The notes below the pieces were generated by a model, which was given only the letters and a program-made list of their open reading frames with translations, had not been told where the DNA came from and did not search any database. From NCBI GenBank assembly GCA_934623545.1, contig CAKTVN010000090.1:1-6802 (forward strand): 6,802 nt of DNA. Reading direction: 5' to 3'. The DNA is from an uncultured Oscillospiraceae bacterium. Its GTDB lineage: Bacteria; Bacillota; Clostridia; Oscillospirales; Oscillospiraceae. This document shows positions 1 through 5,209 of this stretch, piece after piece; the first letter of the stretch is position 1, and every line of letters starts with the position of its first letter. Made by a program: the position numbers and the translations under genes.

Positions 1-76
1 ACCCGAAAAGGAACCGGAGCCCAGCAAGGAAGAAGTCCTGCTGACTGAGATCCGTGACCTTCTCAAGAACAAATAA
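1..76 (+). CDS. mscL: MscL, large-conductance mechanosensitive channel (C-terminal end only)
   Basis: Only the last 24 codons are in the window (first complete codon at 2, TAA at 74-76); the gene starts further left. The visible tail ends in KEEVLLTEIRDLLKNK, which matches the cytoplasmic C-terminal helix of MscL, where a Pro/Glu-rich linker leads into a 'KEE.LLTEIRDLLK' helix that bundles the pentamer. MscL is an inner-membrane channel that opens under high membrane tension to release solutes during hypo-osmotic shock. The pore helices are outside the window, so the call rests on this tail alone. The gene ends 8 nt before a strong hairpin terminator and converges on the minus-strand gene that follows. 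Confidence 0.82.
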   Translation, partial: PEKEPEPSKEEVLLTEIRDLLKNK

Positions 77-84
77 TCAGTAAC

Positions 85-118
85 AGCGCCGCAGAGAGTT
101 CTGCGGCGCTTTGTTTAT
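85..118. terminator. Rho-independent terminator, probably bidirectional
   Basis: A perfect 11-bp stem (AGCGCCGCAGA at 85-95 paired with TCTGCGGCGCT at 100-110) has a GAGT loop and is followed by TTGTTTAT on the + strand. It lies between the mscL stop (76) and the stop of the convergent minus-strand gene (115). On the minus strand the stem is followed by a moderately T-rich stretch, so it could also end the transporter/zinc-ribbon transcript; that half is less certain. Confidence 0.88.
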
Positions 119-963
119 CCGAAGCACTTCGGACAGGCGGTATAGCCGAAATTCTCGGCAAGCTTGCGGCTGTACGCCCAGAAGCTCTTGTGCTTGAAGG
201 CGGAGCAGCCGTATTTGTGATAAAGCCCGCTCTTGTCGTCCTCCACAAACACGACGTAGGAGTCCATGAAGCTCGATTTCTCCTTCAGCGTCTGATTCTC
301 CTCTGTGAGCTTTTGCTTCTCCTCGCTGAGCGCCTCATTCTCCTCTTCGAGCGTCTGCTGCGCCTCGGTAAGCGTGTCCAGCTCGTCCTGAAGCTCCGCC
401 TGCGCCGTATTCAGCGCGGTGATCTGCTCCATCAGGGTCTCATTTTCCTGCTGAAGCTTCTCGAGCTGCGCGCGCTGCGCCGTCATGTCGTACTGCGTCT
501 GATTCGCGCTGCTCTGTGCCTCGGCGATGCCGCCCTGAAGCTCCGTGATCTGCTCCTGCTGGGCGGAGATGGTCAGCTGCGCCTGCGAAAGCTTCTGCCG
601 CGTCTCGTCGAGCGTCTGCTGCGTGGCGTCGAACTCTGTCTCCCGCGCAGCAAGCGCCTCCTCGCGGACGCGCAGCTCCGCCCGCAGTGTGTTGGTCGAG
701 ATCAGCTGCCGGAGCATAAAGACGATGCCCGCGAGCGCGATCACTGCCAAAACCGCGATGAGAATTTTGATCCCATTCGGCAGATGCGTGCCGCTTTGCT
801 TTTTCTCCGGTGCGCAGACTGCCGCTTTCGTCGGAGCTTTCTGCGCAGGAAGTCTCCCCTGCGGCTGCGCCATTTTCTCGATCTGCACCAGCTCCCGGCT
901 GCATTCCGCGCAGAACAACTCGCCCTCCGGAATCTCTCTTCCGCATTCGATGCAGTTTGCCAC
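115..963 (-). CDS. Membrane-anchored coiled-coil protein with N-terminal zinc ribbon and C-terminal His/Cys motif (function unknown)
   Basis: I do not recognise a named family for the whole 282-residue protein. In order it shows a Cys4 zinc ribbon (C4, C7, C18, C21), a basic Pro/Ala/Lys-rich linker, one transmembrane helix (about 65-84), a proline-free coiled coil (about 90-229), and a C-terminal module with H249, C253, C277 and C280 (spacing H-x3-C...CPKC) that could bind a second metal. The coil carries leucine at every seventh residue from 170 to 226. The ribbon is probably cytoplasmic and the coil outside, but charge on the two sides of the helix does not settle this. The start is GTG (963-961) behind a G-rich ribosome-binding stretch (minus-strand GGGGGTGGG), and the ribbon begins at residue 4, so a later start is unlikely. 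It lies 30 nt downstream of the transporter gene on the same strand, with no terminator seen between them, so co-transcription is likely. A scaffold or envelope-sensor role is only a guess. Confidence 0.85.
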   Translation of the reverse strand: MANCIECGREIPEGELFCAECSRELVQIEKMAQPQGRLPAQKAPTKAAVCAPEKKQSGTHLPNGIKILIAVLAVIALAGIVFMLRQLISTNTLRAELRVREEALAARETEFDATQQTLDETRQKLSQAQLTISAQQEQITELQGGIAEAQSSANQTQYDMTAQRAQLEKLQQENETLMEQITALNTAQAELQDELDTLTEAQQTLEEENEALSEEKQKLTEENQTLKEKSSFMDSYVVFVEDDKSGLYHKYGCSAFKHKSFWAYSRKLAENFGYTACPKCFG

Positions 964-993
964 AAGCCCACCCCCAATTTTTACGCCTGAAGC

Positions 994-2199
994 TCAGGCT
1001 TTGATCTTTCTGTATGTATTCTGGACCGTCGCGAGCGAAAACACGCCGAACGCCAGAAAGACGATATACGCCGGCGCGTAGCTTCCGCAGCGATCGGCGA
1101 TCATGCCGGGCATGAAGGAAAAGACCAGCGCTCCGGCGCCGTAGCCCATCTGAAACAGCCGCAGCGCCCAGTCAAAGCGTGCCGTGTCCGTGAAATCCTC
1201 CGCCCAGACGGACAGCCCGACCGTCGACATCGGCACCCCGAAGCCATAGAGAATCGAAGCCGCATAGGGCAGCAGCATCAGCCGCAGATCGCTCAGCGCG
1301 CAAAGCAGAAGCCCAGAGCACAAAATCGCGCCGAAAATCCAGTTGGAGCGCCTTGCGCCGAGCCGATCGCAGCTCTCACCGTAAACGCACTTGCCGACCA
1401 TCAGTGCAAAACCGAAAATGGACACGCACAGCGCCGCGCGCTCTCCGGGCACGCCTGCGGTCGTAAAGAGGATCATCATATGCGTAAAGCCCGGCGAGGC
1501 GATGGACCCGAGCAGACACATGGAAACGAACAGCACCGCCCAGCGGAGCCTTCCGATCTCCGGCGCATTTCTGTGCCCGACAGCCGCCGTCTGGTCTGCC
1601 CTGACGCCGTAGGGCGTCCTGCCACAGCTTTCCGGACTTTCTCTCAGGAGCAGGAACACCACAAACGCCGTCAGCAGACTTACCGCCGCGAGGAAATAGA
1701 AACAGGCAGCGAGCGAAACGCGCTCTATCAGCGCCGTCATGACCGGCGAAAAGAGGACCGTCGCCAGTCCCGTGCCCGCCGCGCAGATGCCGAGCGCAAG
1801 CCCATGCTTTTCGTGGAACCACCGGGAGATCAGGATGGAGACCGGGACCATCGACCCAAAGCCGTAGGAAAGCCCGGCGATCACACCCGCTGTATAATAG
1901 GTCGCAAGGTGCTTCGCCGCGCCGAACAGCACGAACGCGATCGCCGCGAACAGAATCGCAAGCGCCGCGCCGAGGCGGTAGCCGAATTTGCCGTAAAACC
2001 GCGGCATCAGGAACATACACGCGAGGTACGCCAGCGCGCGTACCGTCGTGATCATGGAGGTCTGCGTATTGGTAAAGCCATTTTGCGCGAGGATATACGG
2101 CTGCGCAACAGAAAAGGCGTTGACGGACAGCCCGCCGGAAATCAAAAGCAGAAGCGTACAGCCCAGGCAGATCGCCCATGCGTAGTGAAGCTTTTTCAT
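994..2199 (-). CDS. Major facilitator superfamily transporter, MCT/OFA-like
   Basis: A 401-residue integral membrane protein with about 12 hydrophobic helices in two halves, separated by a polar loop at about 186-217. Family marks are the loop between helices 2 and 3 (RFYGKFGYRLG, 67-77), the equivalent loop between helices 8 and 9 (GKCVYGESCDRLGARR, 269-284, a good MFS motif A), and SRWFHEKHGLALGICAAGTG (125-144) after helix 4. The last resembles the 'RWF..+.GLA.GI...G.G' region of monocarboxylate and oxalate/formate-type carriers. A proton-coupled or exchange carrier for a small organic acid is plausible; the substrate cannot be read from sequence. The start is ATG at 2199-2197, chosen because GAGGTGG lies 6 nt upstream and the protein then begins directly at helix 1. 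An upstream in-frame extension of 53 residues would run through the promoter. The gene has its own promoter and is divergent from dnaA. The central loop contains a small inverted repeat in its DNA. Confidence 0.9.
   Translation of the reverse strand: MKKLHYAWAICLGCTLLLLISGGLSVNAFSVAQPYILAQNGFTNTQTSMITTVRALAYLACMFLMPRFYGKFGYRLGAALAILFAAIAFVLFGAAKHLATYYTAGVIAGLSYGFGSMVPVSILISRWFHEKHGLALGICAAGTGLATVLFSPVMTALIERVSLAACFYFLAAVSLLTAFVVFLLLRESPESCGRTPYGVRADQTAAVGHRNAPEIGRLRWAVLFVSMCLLGSIASPGFTHMMILFTTAGVPGERAALCVSIFGFALMVGKCVYGESCDRLGARRSNWIFGAILCSGLLLCALSDLRLMLLPYAASILYGFGVPMSTVGLSVWAEDFTDTARFDWALRLFQMGYGAGALVFSFMPGMIADRCGSYAPAYIVFLAFGVFSLATVQNTYRKIKA
1603..1618. repeat. Small inverted repeat inside the transporter gene
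   Basis: GACGCC (1603-1608) and GGCGTC (1613-1618) form a perfect 6-bp stem with a GTAG loop. It encodes residues 194-199 (RTPYGV on the minus strand) in the poorly conserved loop between the two halves of the transporter. It may be chance in GC-rich DNA or a small in-frame palindromic insertion. Confidence 0.4.
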
Positions 2200-2205
2200 A
2201 CCAAA

Positions 2206-2212
2206 CCACCTC
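2206..2212 (-). promoter_or_regulatory. Ribosome binding site that fixes the transporter start
   Basis: The minus strand reads GAGGTGG, then TTTGGT, then ATG (2199-2197). This near-consensus Shine-Dalgarno at 6-nt spacing favours the ATG at 2199. The upstream in-frame ATGs at about 2214 and beyond overlap or precede this site. Confidence 0.85.
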
Positions 2213-2227
2213 ATTCTCTTTGAGATG

Positions 2228-2256
2228 AGTATATCGAAGGATATTGGAATTGTAAA
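2228..2256 (-). promoter_or_regulatory. Sigma-A-type promoter of the transporter gene
   Basis: On the minus strand, TTTACA (2256-2251) and TATACT (2233-2228) are separated by exactly 17 nt. Each hexamer has one mismatch to consensus. The expected start point is near 2221, giving a leader of about 20 nt before the ATG. The spacer overlaps a short dyad (ATATC-GAAG-GATAT, 2231-2244), and GATATT is repeated at 2240 and 2257, so a regulator could bind here. Not tested. Confidence 0.75.
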
Positions 2257-2267
2257 GATATTCTTTC

Positions 2268-2307
2268 GCGCTCGAAGGCGCAGGGCTTTTCGCGTCCGGA
2301 GAACGCG
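2268..2307. repeat. Two short GC-rich stem-loops between the divergent promoters
   Basis: GCGC (2268-2271) pairs with GCGC (2278-2281) around TCGAAG. CGCGT (2291-2295) pairs with ACGCG (2303-2307) around a 7-nt loop. Both are short, and either could be chance in GC-rich DNA. They are listed because they sit next to the longer GAA-loop hairpin at 2312 and resemble the series downstream of recF. Confidence 0.35.
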
Positions 2308-2311
2308 GCTC

Positions 2312-2332
2312 TTGTCAGCCGAAGGGTGACAA
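2312..2332. repeat. GAA-loop hairpin upstream of dnaA, related to the one at the recF end
   Basis: TTGTCAGCC (2312-2320) pairs with GGGTGACAA (2324-2332) around a GAA triloop, with one G/G mismatch. The core GTCA-S-CCGAAGGGTGACA is shared with the hairpin at 6553-6571, differing at one stem position. It is followed by A/T-rich DNA on the + strand, but no gene on the + strand ends here, so a terminator role for this copy is doubtful. Confidence 0.65.
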
Positions 2333-2361
2333 AATTGTTGCCCTGAATCGTGCAACAATTT
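2332..2361. promoter_or_regulatory. Perfect 10-bp dyad upstream of the dnaA promoter (possible operator)
   Basis: AAATTGTTGC (2332-2341) and GCAACAATTT (2352-2361) are exact reverse complements with a 10-nt gap. The centre-to-centre spacing of the half-sites, about two helical turns, is typical of a dimeric DNA-binding protein. The dyad lies 29 nt upstream of the dnaA -35 box and about 75 nt upstream of the transporter -35. It could instead act as an AT-rich hairpin. The binding protein is unknown. Confidence 0.5.
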
Positions 2362-2390
2362 CTTTCTCCTATATTTAATTGTGTCGCTCC

Positions 2391-2419
2391 TTGAAAAGAA
2401 AGAAAAAATGTGTTAAGAT
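2391..2419 (+). promoter_or_regulatory. Sigma-A-type promoter of dnaA with extended -10
   Basis: TTGAAA (2391-2396), a 17-nt spacer and TAAGAT (2414-2419). A TG at 2411-2412 gives an extended -10 (TGTTAAGAT). The expected start point is near 2426, leaving a leader of about 57 nt. A weak DnaA-box-like sequence (CATTCCACA, 2448-2456) lies in that leader and could allow feedback by DnaA, but it has two mismatches to TTTTCCACA. Confidence 0.8.
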
Positions 2420-2482
2420 TAGGGTGCTGAAATTTGCGCATATGGATCATTCCACAGCGCCGGAAAAGGAAGGAACGCCTGA

Positions 2483-3802
2483 ATGTACTCAACCGCCTAT
2501 GTATGGGCCAAGATCCTCGGTCACATGGAAAACCGGCTCACTGCGCCGGTCGTCTCCACCTGGTTTGACGAGGTCGAGGTCGTTGAGCTGACCGACACGC
2601 AGCTTGTGCTCTACTCCCCGTCCGATTACCGCAAGGACATCATTCTGCGCCGCTGCACGGGCTACATTCAGGACGCGATGAAGGAGCTGTTCGGCCGCGA
2701 CATCGAGCTGGTCGTTCTGGGCGAGGATGAAATGGATGATTACCGCCGGCGCGGCGGGCGGAAAAAGCCCGAGTTCATCGAATTCAACCCCCAGTTCACC
2801 TTTGACCGCTTCGTCGTCGGCTCCTCCAACCGATTCGCGCACGCGGCAGCGCTGGCGGTCGCGAACAACCCCGCAGAGACCTATAACCCGCTGTTCATCT
2901 ACGGTCCGTCCGGGCTCGGCAAAACGCATCTGCTGTATGCGATCGCGAGCGAGATCCACCGCAAGCACCCGGACTACAACATCGTCTACATCAAGGGCGA
3001 CCAGTTTACAAACGAACTGATCACAGCGCTTCAGGAGGGTCGTAACGTCGAATTCCGCAGCAAGTACCGCGGCGCGGACCTGTTTCTGGTCGACGATATC
3101 CAGTTCATCGCTGGCAAAAACTCCACGCAGGAGGAGTTTTTCCACACCTTCAATAACCTCTACGAAAGCCACCGGCAGATCGTTCTGACGGCGGACCGCC
3201 CGCCGAATGAAATGCTCCGCCTGGAGGACCGGCTCAAGACCCGCTTCGAGTGGGGCTTGATCGCAGACATTCAGCCGCCGGATTATGAGACGCGTATGGC
3301 GATCATCCGCGAAAAGGCGGCGAGCTACGGCATGGACCTTCCGGACGACGTGTGCTCCTACATCGCGGAGAACATCACGACGAACATCCGTCAGATCGAA
3401 GGGACCGTCAAGAAAATTCTCGCCTACAAAGAGCTTTCCAATATGGTCATGGATGTGCAGCACGTTTCGCGCGCCATCAAGGATATGTATAAGGGCAAGA
3501 CAGAGACGCTCCCGACACCGAGCCTCATCATTGGCGAGGTCTGCCGCTTCTATTCCATTGAGGAAGGGACGCTGCGCGGGACGCTCAAAAACAAGAGCAC
3601 CGCAGAGGCGCGGCAGGTCGCCATGTACCTCATCCGAAAGCTCACGAATCTCAGCCTTCCCGACATCGGGCGGGAATTCGGGCGCGACCATTCGACCGTC
3701 ATTCACGCGCTGAACAAGGTCGAAAAGCTGCTTCAGGACAGCACCTCCGGCATCTCGGACAACATCCGCGACATCACTGCCAACGTCAACAGCAAGCTCT
3801 GA
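2483..3802 (+). CDS. dnaA: Chromosomal replication initiator protein DnaA
   Basis: DnaA binds DnaA boxes at oriC, forms an ATP-dependent filament, melts the origin and loads the replicative helicase. The 439-residue protein has all functional domains. Domain I (1-80) is the helicase/partner-binding part; domain II is a very short charged linker (about 81-95). Domain III is the AAA+ core: Walker A GPSGLGKT (141-148), Walker B LFLVDD (200-205), the sensor-1 region LTADRPP (235-241), the likely arginine finger R254 in LKTRFEWG, and sensor-2 R303. Domain IV (about 345-439) is the DNA-binding part with the DnaA signature [10 protein letters not shown] (400-409). The ATG at 2483 has AAGGAAGGA (2466-2474) eight nt upstream, and the N terminus aligns with domain I. 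Two oddities lie in domain IV: the basic loop reads [11 protein letters not shown], poorer in arginine than usual, and a single Gly precedes RDH where many homologues have two. It has its own promoter and is followed by oriC. Confidence 0.98.
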   Translation: MYSTAYVWAKILGHMENRLTAPVVSTWFDEVEVVELTDTQLVLYSPSDYRKDIILRRCTGYIQDAMKELFGRDIELVVLGEDEMDDYRRRGGRKKPEFIEFNPQFTFDRFVVGSSNRFAHAAALAVANNPAETYNPLFIYGPSGLGKTHLLYAIASEIHRKHPDYNIVYIKGDQFTNELITALQEGRNVEFRSKYRGADLFLVDDIQFIAGKNSTQEEFFHTFNNLYESHRQIVLTADRPPNEMLRLEDRLKTRFEWGLIADIQPPDYETRMAIIREKAASYGMDLPDDVCSYIAENITTNIRQIEGTVKKILAYKELSNMVMDVQHVSRAIKDMYKGKTETLPTPSLIIGEVCRFYSIEEGTLRGTLKNKSTAEARQVAMYLIRKLTNLSLPDIGREFGRDHSTVIHALNKVEKLLQDSTSGISDNIRDITANVNSKL

Positions 3803-3837
3803 GCGAAGGCTCCTTCGCGCCGGGCGTGGTATTTTTT
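3803..3837 (+). terminator. Hairpin directly after the dnaA stop, weak terminator candidate
   Basis: GCGAAG (3803-3808) pairs with CTTCGC (3813-3818), starting on the base after the TGA. A T6 run lies at 3832-3837, but 13 nt separate it from the stem, so this is not a standard intrinsic terminator. It could attenuate read-through from dnaA into dnaN. Confidence 0.4.
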
Positions 3838-3849
3838 GCAGCCTGATTT

Positions 3850-3858
3850 TTATCCACA
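3850..3858 (+). promoter_or_regulatory. DnaA box, perfect
   Basis: TTATCCACA, exact match to the consensus high-affinity box. It faces the inverted box at 3872. Confidence 0.93.
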
Positions 3859-3871
3859 GGCACCTGTTGAC

Positions 3872-3880
3872 TGTGGATGA
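3872..3880 (-). promoter_or_regulatory. DnaA box, one mismatch
   Basis: The minus strand reads TCATCCACA, one mismatch to TTATCCACA. Confidence 0.75.
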
Positions 3881-3886
3881 CATCCG

Positions 3887-3895
3887 TGTGGACAA
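3887..3895 (-). promoter_or_regulatory. DnaA box, TTGTCCACA
   Basis: The minus strand reads TTGTCCACA, a common strong variant. It starts 15 nt after the previous box on the same strand. Confidence 0.8.
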
Positions 3896-3924
3896 GTGAA
3901 AAACGCTTGTTTCACAAAATGGGC

Positions 3925-3933
3925 TGTGGACAG
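3925..3933 (-). promoter_or_regulatory. DnaA box, weaker
   Basis: The minus strand reads CTGTCCACA, one mismatch to TTGTCCACA. It lies in the first copy of the TGGGCTGTGGA direct repeat. Confidence 0.65.
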
Positions 3934-3957
3934 ACGGCAAAGCTGTACACATTGGGC

Positions 3958-3966
3958 TGTGGATAA
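3958..3966 (-). promoter_or_regulatory. DnaA box, perfect
   Basis: The minus strand reads TTATCCACA, an exact match preceded by a T run. It lies in the second copy of the TGGGCTGTGGA repeat. Confidence 0.93.
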
Positions 3967-3997
3967 AAAAACGCTGCAAGCAAAGGGCGGACGCCGG

Positions 3998-4006
3998 TTT
4001 TCCACA
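3998..4006 (+). promoter_or_regulatory. DnaA box next to the putative unwinding element
   Basis: TTTTCCACA fits TTWTNCACA. It is the last box before the C tract (4014-4017) and the triplets at 4017-4035, in the position and orientation expected for the box that anchors DnaA before strand opening. Confidence 0.82.
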
Positions 4007-4016
4007 TAAAATTCCC

Positions 4017-4035
4017 CTACTGCTAACTGTTACTA
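4017..4035 (+). other. Candidate DnaA-trio element (origin unwinding site)
   Basis: Triplets CTA-CTG-CTA, one extra A, then CTG-TTA-CTA follow a CCCC tract 10 nt after the DnaA box at 3998-4006. On the complementary strand the triplets read 3'-GAT/GAC/AAT with A in the middle, matching the DnaA-trio pattern described for Bacillus subtilis oriC (box, GC-rich spacer, trios). T-rich DNA follows. The one-base slip after the third triplet lowers confidence. Confidence 0.5.
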
Positions 4036-4049
4036 TCTTTGCTTCCTTT

Positions 4050-4064
4050 CTTTCTAAGAGAAAG
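4050..4064 (+). repeat. Small hairpin in the dnaN leader
   Basis: CTTTCT (4050-4055) and AGAAAG (4059-4064) form a 6-bp A/T-rich stem with an AAG loop, ending 17 nt before the dnaN Shine-Dalgarno. No T run follows, so it is not a terminator. It may be incidental. No convincing -35/-10 pair for dnaN was found here. Confidence 0.3.
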
Positions 4065-4095
4065 CATCTATCTAAAGAGAAAAGAGGTCGTTCTT

Positions 4096-5208
4096 ATGAA
4101 GTTCACCTGTGAAAAAGCGCTGCTTGTTTCTGCGATCTCCGTCGCCTCGCGCACGGTCGCACCGAAAAGCGCCATCGCGTCGCTTGAGGGTCTGCTCGTT
4201 AAGGCGGGTGTGAAAGTGATGCTGACCGGTTATAATCTGGAGACAGGCATTACCGTCGGCGTGAACGCCGACATCGCAGAGCCCGGCGCGTGCATCATGC
4301 CCGCGCGGTTGTTCTTCGATATCATCCGGAAACTGCCGGACGACGAGGTCACGATCAGCGTCGATGAGAACTACCGCGTGTTCATCCGCGGCGGCATCTC
4401 CTCGTTTACGATCACGGCGATGAACGCGGACGACTATCCGGAGCTGCCGGACGTGGAATCGGAAAAGGGCATCCCCGTCCCGCAGCGCGAGCTGCGCGAG
4501 ATGATCTCCGGGACGATCTTCTCCGCGAGCGAAAACATGGCGCGCCCGATCCATACCGGCTGCCTGTTTGAGATCGCAGACGATTCCGTGACGGTCGTCG
4601 CGGTCGACGGCTATCGGCTGGCGCTGCGGCGCTATTTCCCGGAAAAAGCGCTGGAGCGGACGGTCAAATTCGTTGCGCCTGCGGCGGCGCTCAAGGAAGT
4701 GGAAAAGATCCTGGACGATACCGACGAGCAGGCGGTCATCTATCTCGGCACAAAGCACATTCTGTTTACGATCGGCGACGCGACGCTCGTCTGCCGCATC
4801 CTAGAGGGTGAGTTCCTCGACTGGAGGCGCGTGCTGCCGCAGAACAACCCCATCAAGATCGCGGCGAATGTCCGCGACGTGACGGACTCCATCGAGCGCG
4901 TGAGCCTCGTCATCTCCGAAAAGATCAAGAGCCCGGTGCGCTGCACCTTCGGGAACAATACGGCGGACTTCCGCACCGTCTCCACCATCGGCGAGGCGCA
5001 CGACGCCTGCGCGACCGCGGGCGATGGCAAGGACCTTGAGATCGGCTTCAACAGCCGGTATCTGCTCGACGCGCTGCGCGCGGTGCCGACGCCGGAGGTC
5101 TCGCTCGAGCTCATCAACGGGCTGAGCCCCATCGTGCTCAATCCATGCGAAGCAGACGGAAAGTTCAGCTATATGGTCCTCCCCGTCCGGCTGAAGGCAG
5201 GCGACTGA
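4096..5208 (+). CDS. dnaN: DNA polymerase III beta subunit (sliding clamp)
   Basis: The beta clamp is a dimeric ring that slides on DNA, tethers the replicative polymerase and recruits repair proteins. The 370-residue product shows the usual three similar clamp domains (about 1-120, 125-250, 255-366). Recognisable parts are VDGYRLALR (170-178), RVLPQNNP (245-252) and the C-terminal SYMVLPVRL (358-366), which together line the pocket where clamp-binding peptides dock. Four residues (KAGD) extend beyond the usual '..P.RL' end, a small oddity. The ATG at 4096 is chosen because AAAGAGG (4081-4087) sits eight nt upstream and the protein then begins MKFTCEK, the normal clamp start. A TTG 19 codons earlier would place coding in the origin flank. 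The S4 gene begins 2 nt after its stop, so translational coupling is likely. Confidence 0.97.
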   Translation: MKFTCEKALLVSAISVASRTVAPKSAIASLEGLLVKAGVKVMLTGYNLETGITVGVNADIAEPGACIMPARLFFDIIRKLPDDEVTISVDENYRVFIRGGISSFTITAMNADDYPELPDVESEKGIPVPQRELREMISGTIFSASENMARPIHTGCLFEIADDSVTVVAVDGYRLALRRYFPEKALERTVKFVAPAAALKEVEKILDDTDEQAVIYLGTKHILFTIGDATLVCRILEGEFLDWRRVLPQNNPIKIAANVRDVTDSIERVSLVISEKIKSPVRCTFGNNTADFRTVSTIGEAHDACATAGDGKDLEIGFNSRYLLDALRAVPTPEVSLELINGLSPIVLNPCEADGKFSYMVLPVRLKAGD

Positions 5209-5209
5209 G

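Larger units (their letters stand above)
3850..4037. other. Probable chromosomal origin of replication (oriC)
   Basis: The 293-nt dnaA-dnaN gap (3803-4095) contains no gene but six sequences at or within one base of TTWTNCACA, at 3850(+), 3872(-), 3887(-), 3925(-), 3958(-) and 3998(+). A C-tract and triplet element follows the last box. An 11-bp direct repeat (TGGGCTGTGGA at 3920 and 3953) carries two of the boxes 33 bp apart. Location between dnaA and dnaN, box density and gene order all fit a Firmicutes oriC. Neighbouring genes mostly run away from this point on both sides, as expected for leading-strand coding. Confidence 0.9.

Noticed and set aside
190..990. 266-codon + strand frame opposite the coiled-coil gene
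   Set aside because: Its Leu/Arg-rich translation is the antisense of Gln/Glu/Leu repeats. The minus-strand gene has a clear ribbon, membrane helix and coil.
985..999. Hairpin GCCTGA-AGC-TCAGGC at the transporter stop
   Set aside because: The stem is only 6 bp, and on the minus strand it is followed by A residues, so it does not terminate the transporter transcript before the downstream gene.
2200..2358. N-terminal 53-residue extension of the transporter
   Set aside because: It would cross the transporter's own promoter and ribosome site, and the extra residues are not membrane- or MFS-like.
2211..2492. 93-codon minus-strand frame across the dnaA promoter
   Set aside because: It overlaps both promoters and the first codons of dnaA; no ribosome site and no family features.
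3138..3146. TTTTCCACA inside the dnaA coding region
   Set aside because: It is explained by the conserved EEFFHTF codons of the AAA+ core and is isolated from the oriC box cluster.
3908..3951. Extra DnaA-like sites TGTTTCACA (3908) and CTGTACACA (3943)
   Set aside because: They have two to three mismatches to consensus; too weak to call, though cooperative binding is possible.
2489..3979. Long 496-codon reading frame antisense to dnaA
   Set aside because: It mirrors the codon structure of dnaA in GC-rich DNA, runs into the DnaA boxes of oriC, has no ribosome site and looks like no known protein.
4039..4095. TTG start giving dnaN 19 extra residues
   Set aside because: There is no ribosome site there. 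ATG at 4096 has a good one, and MKFTCEK is the normal clamp start.
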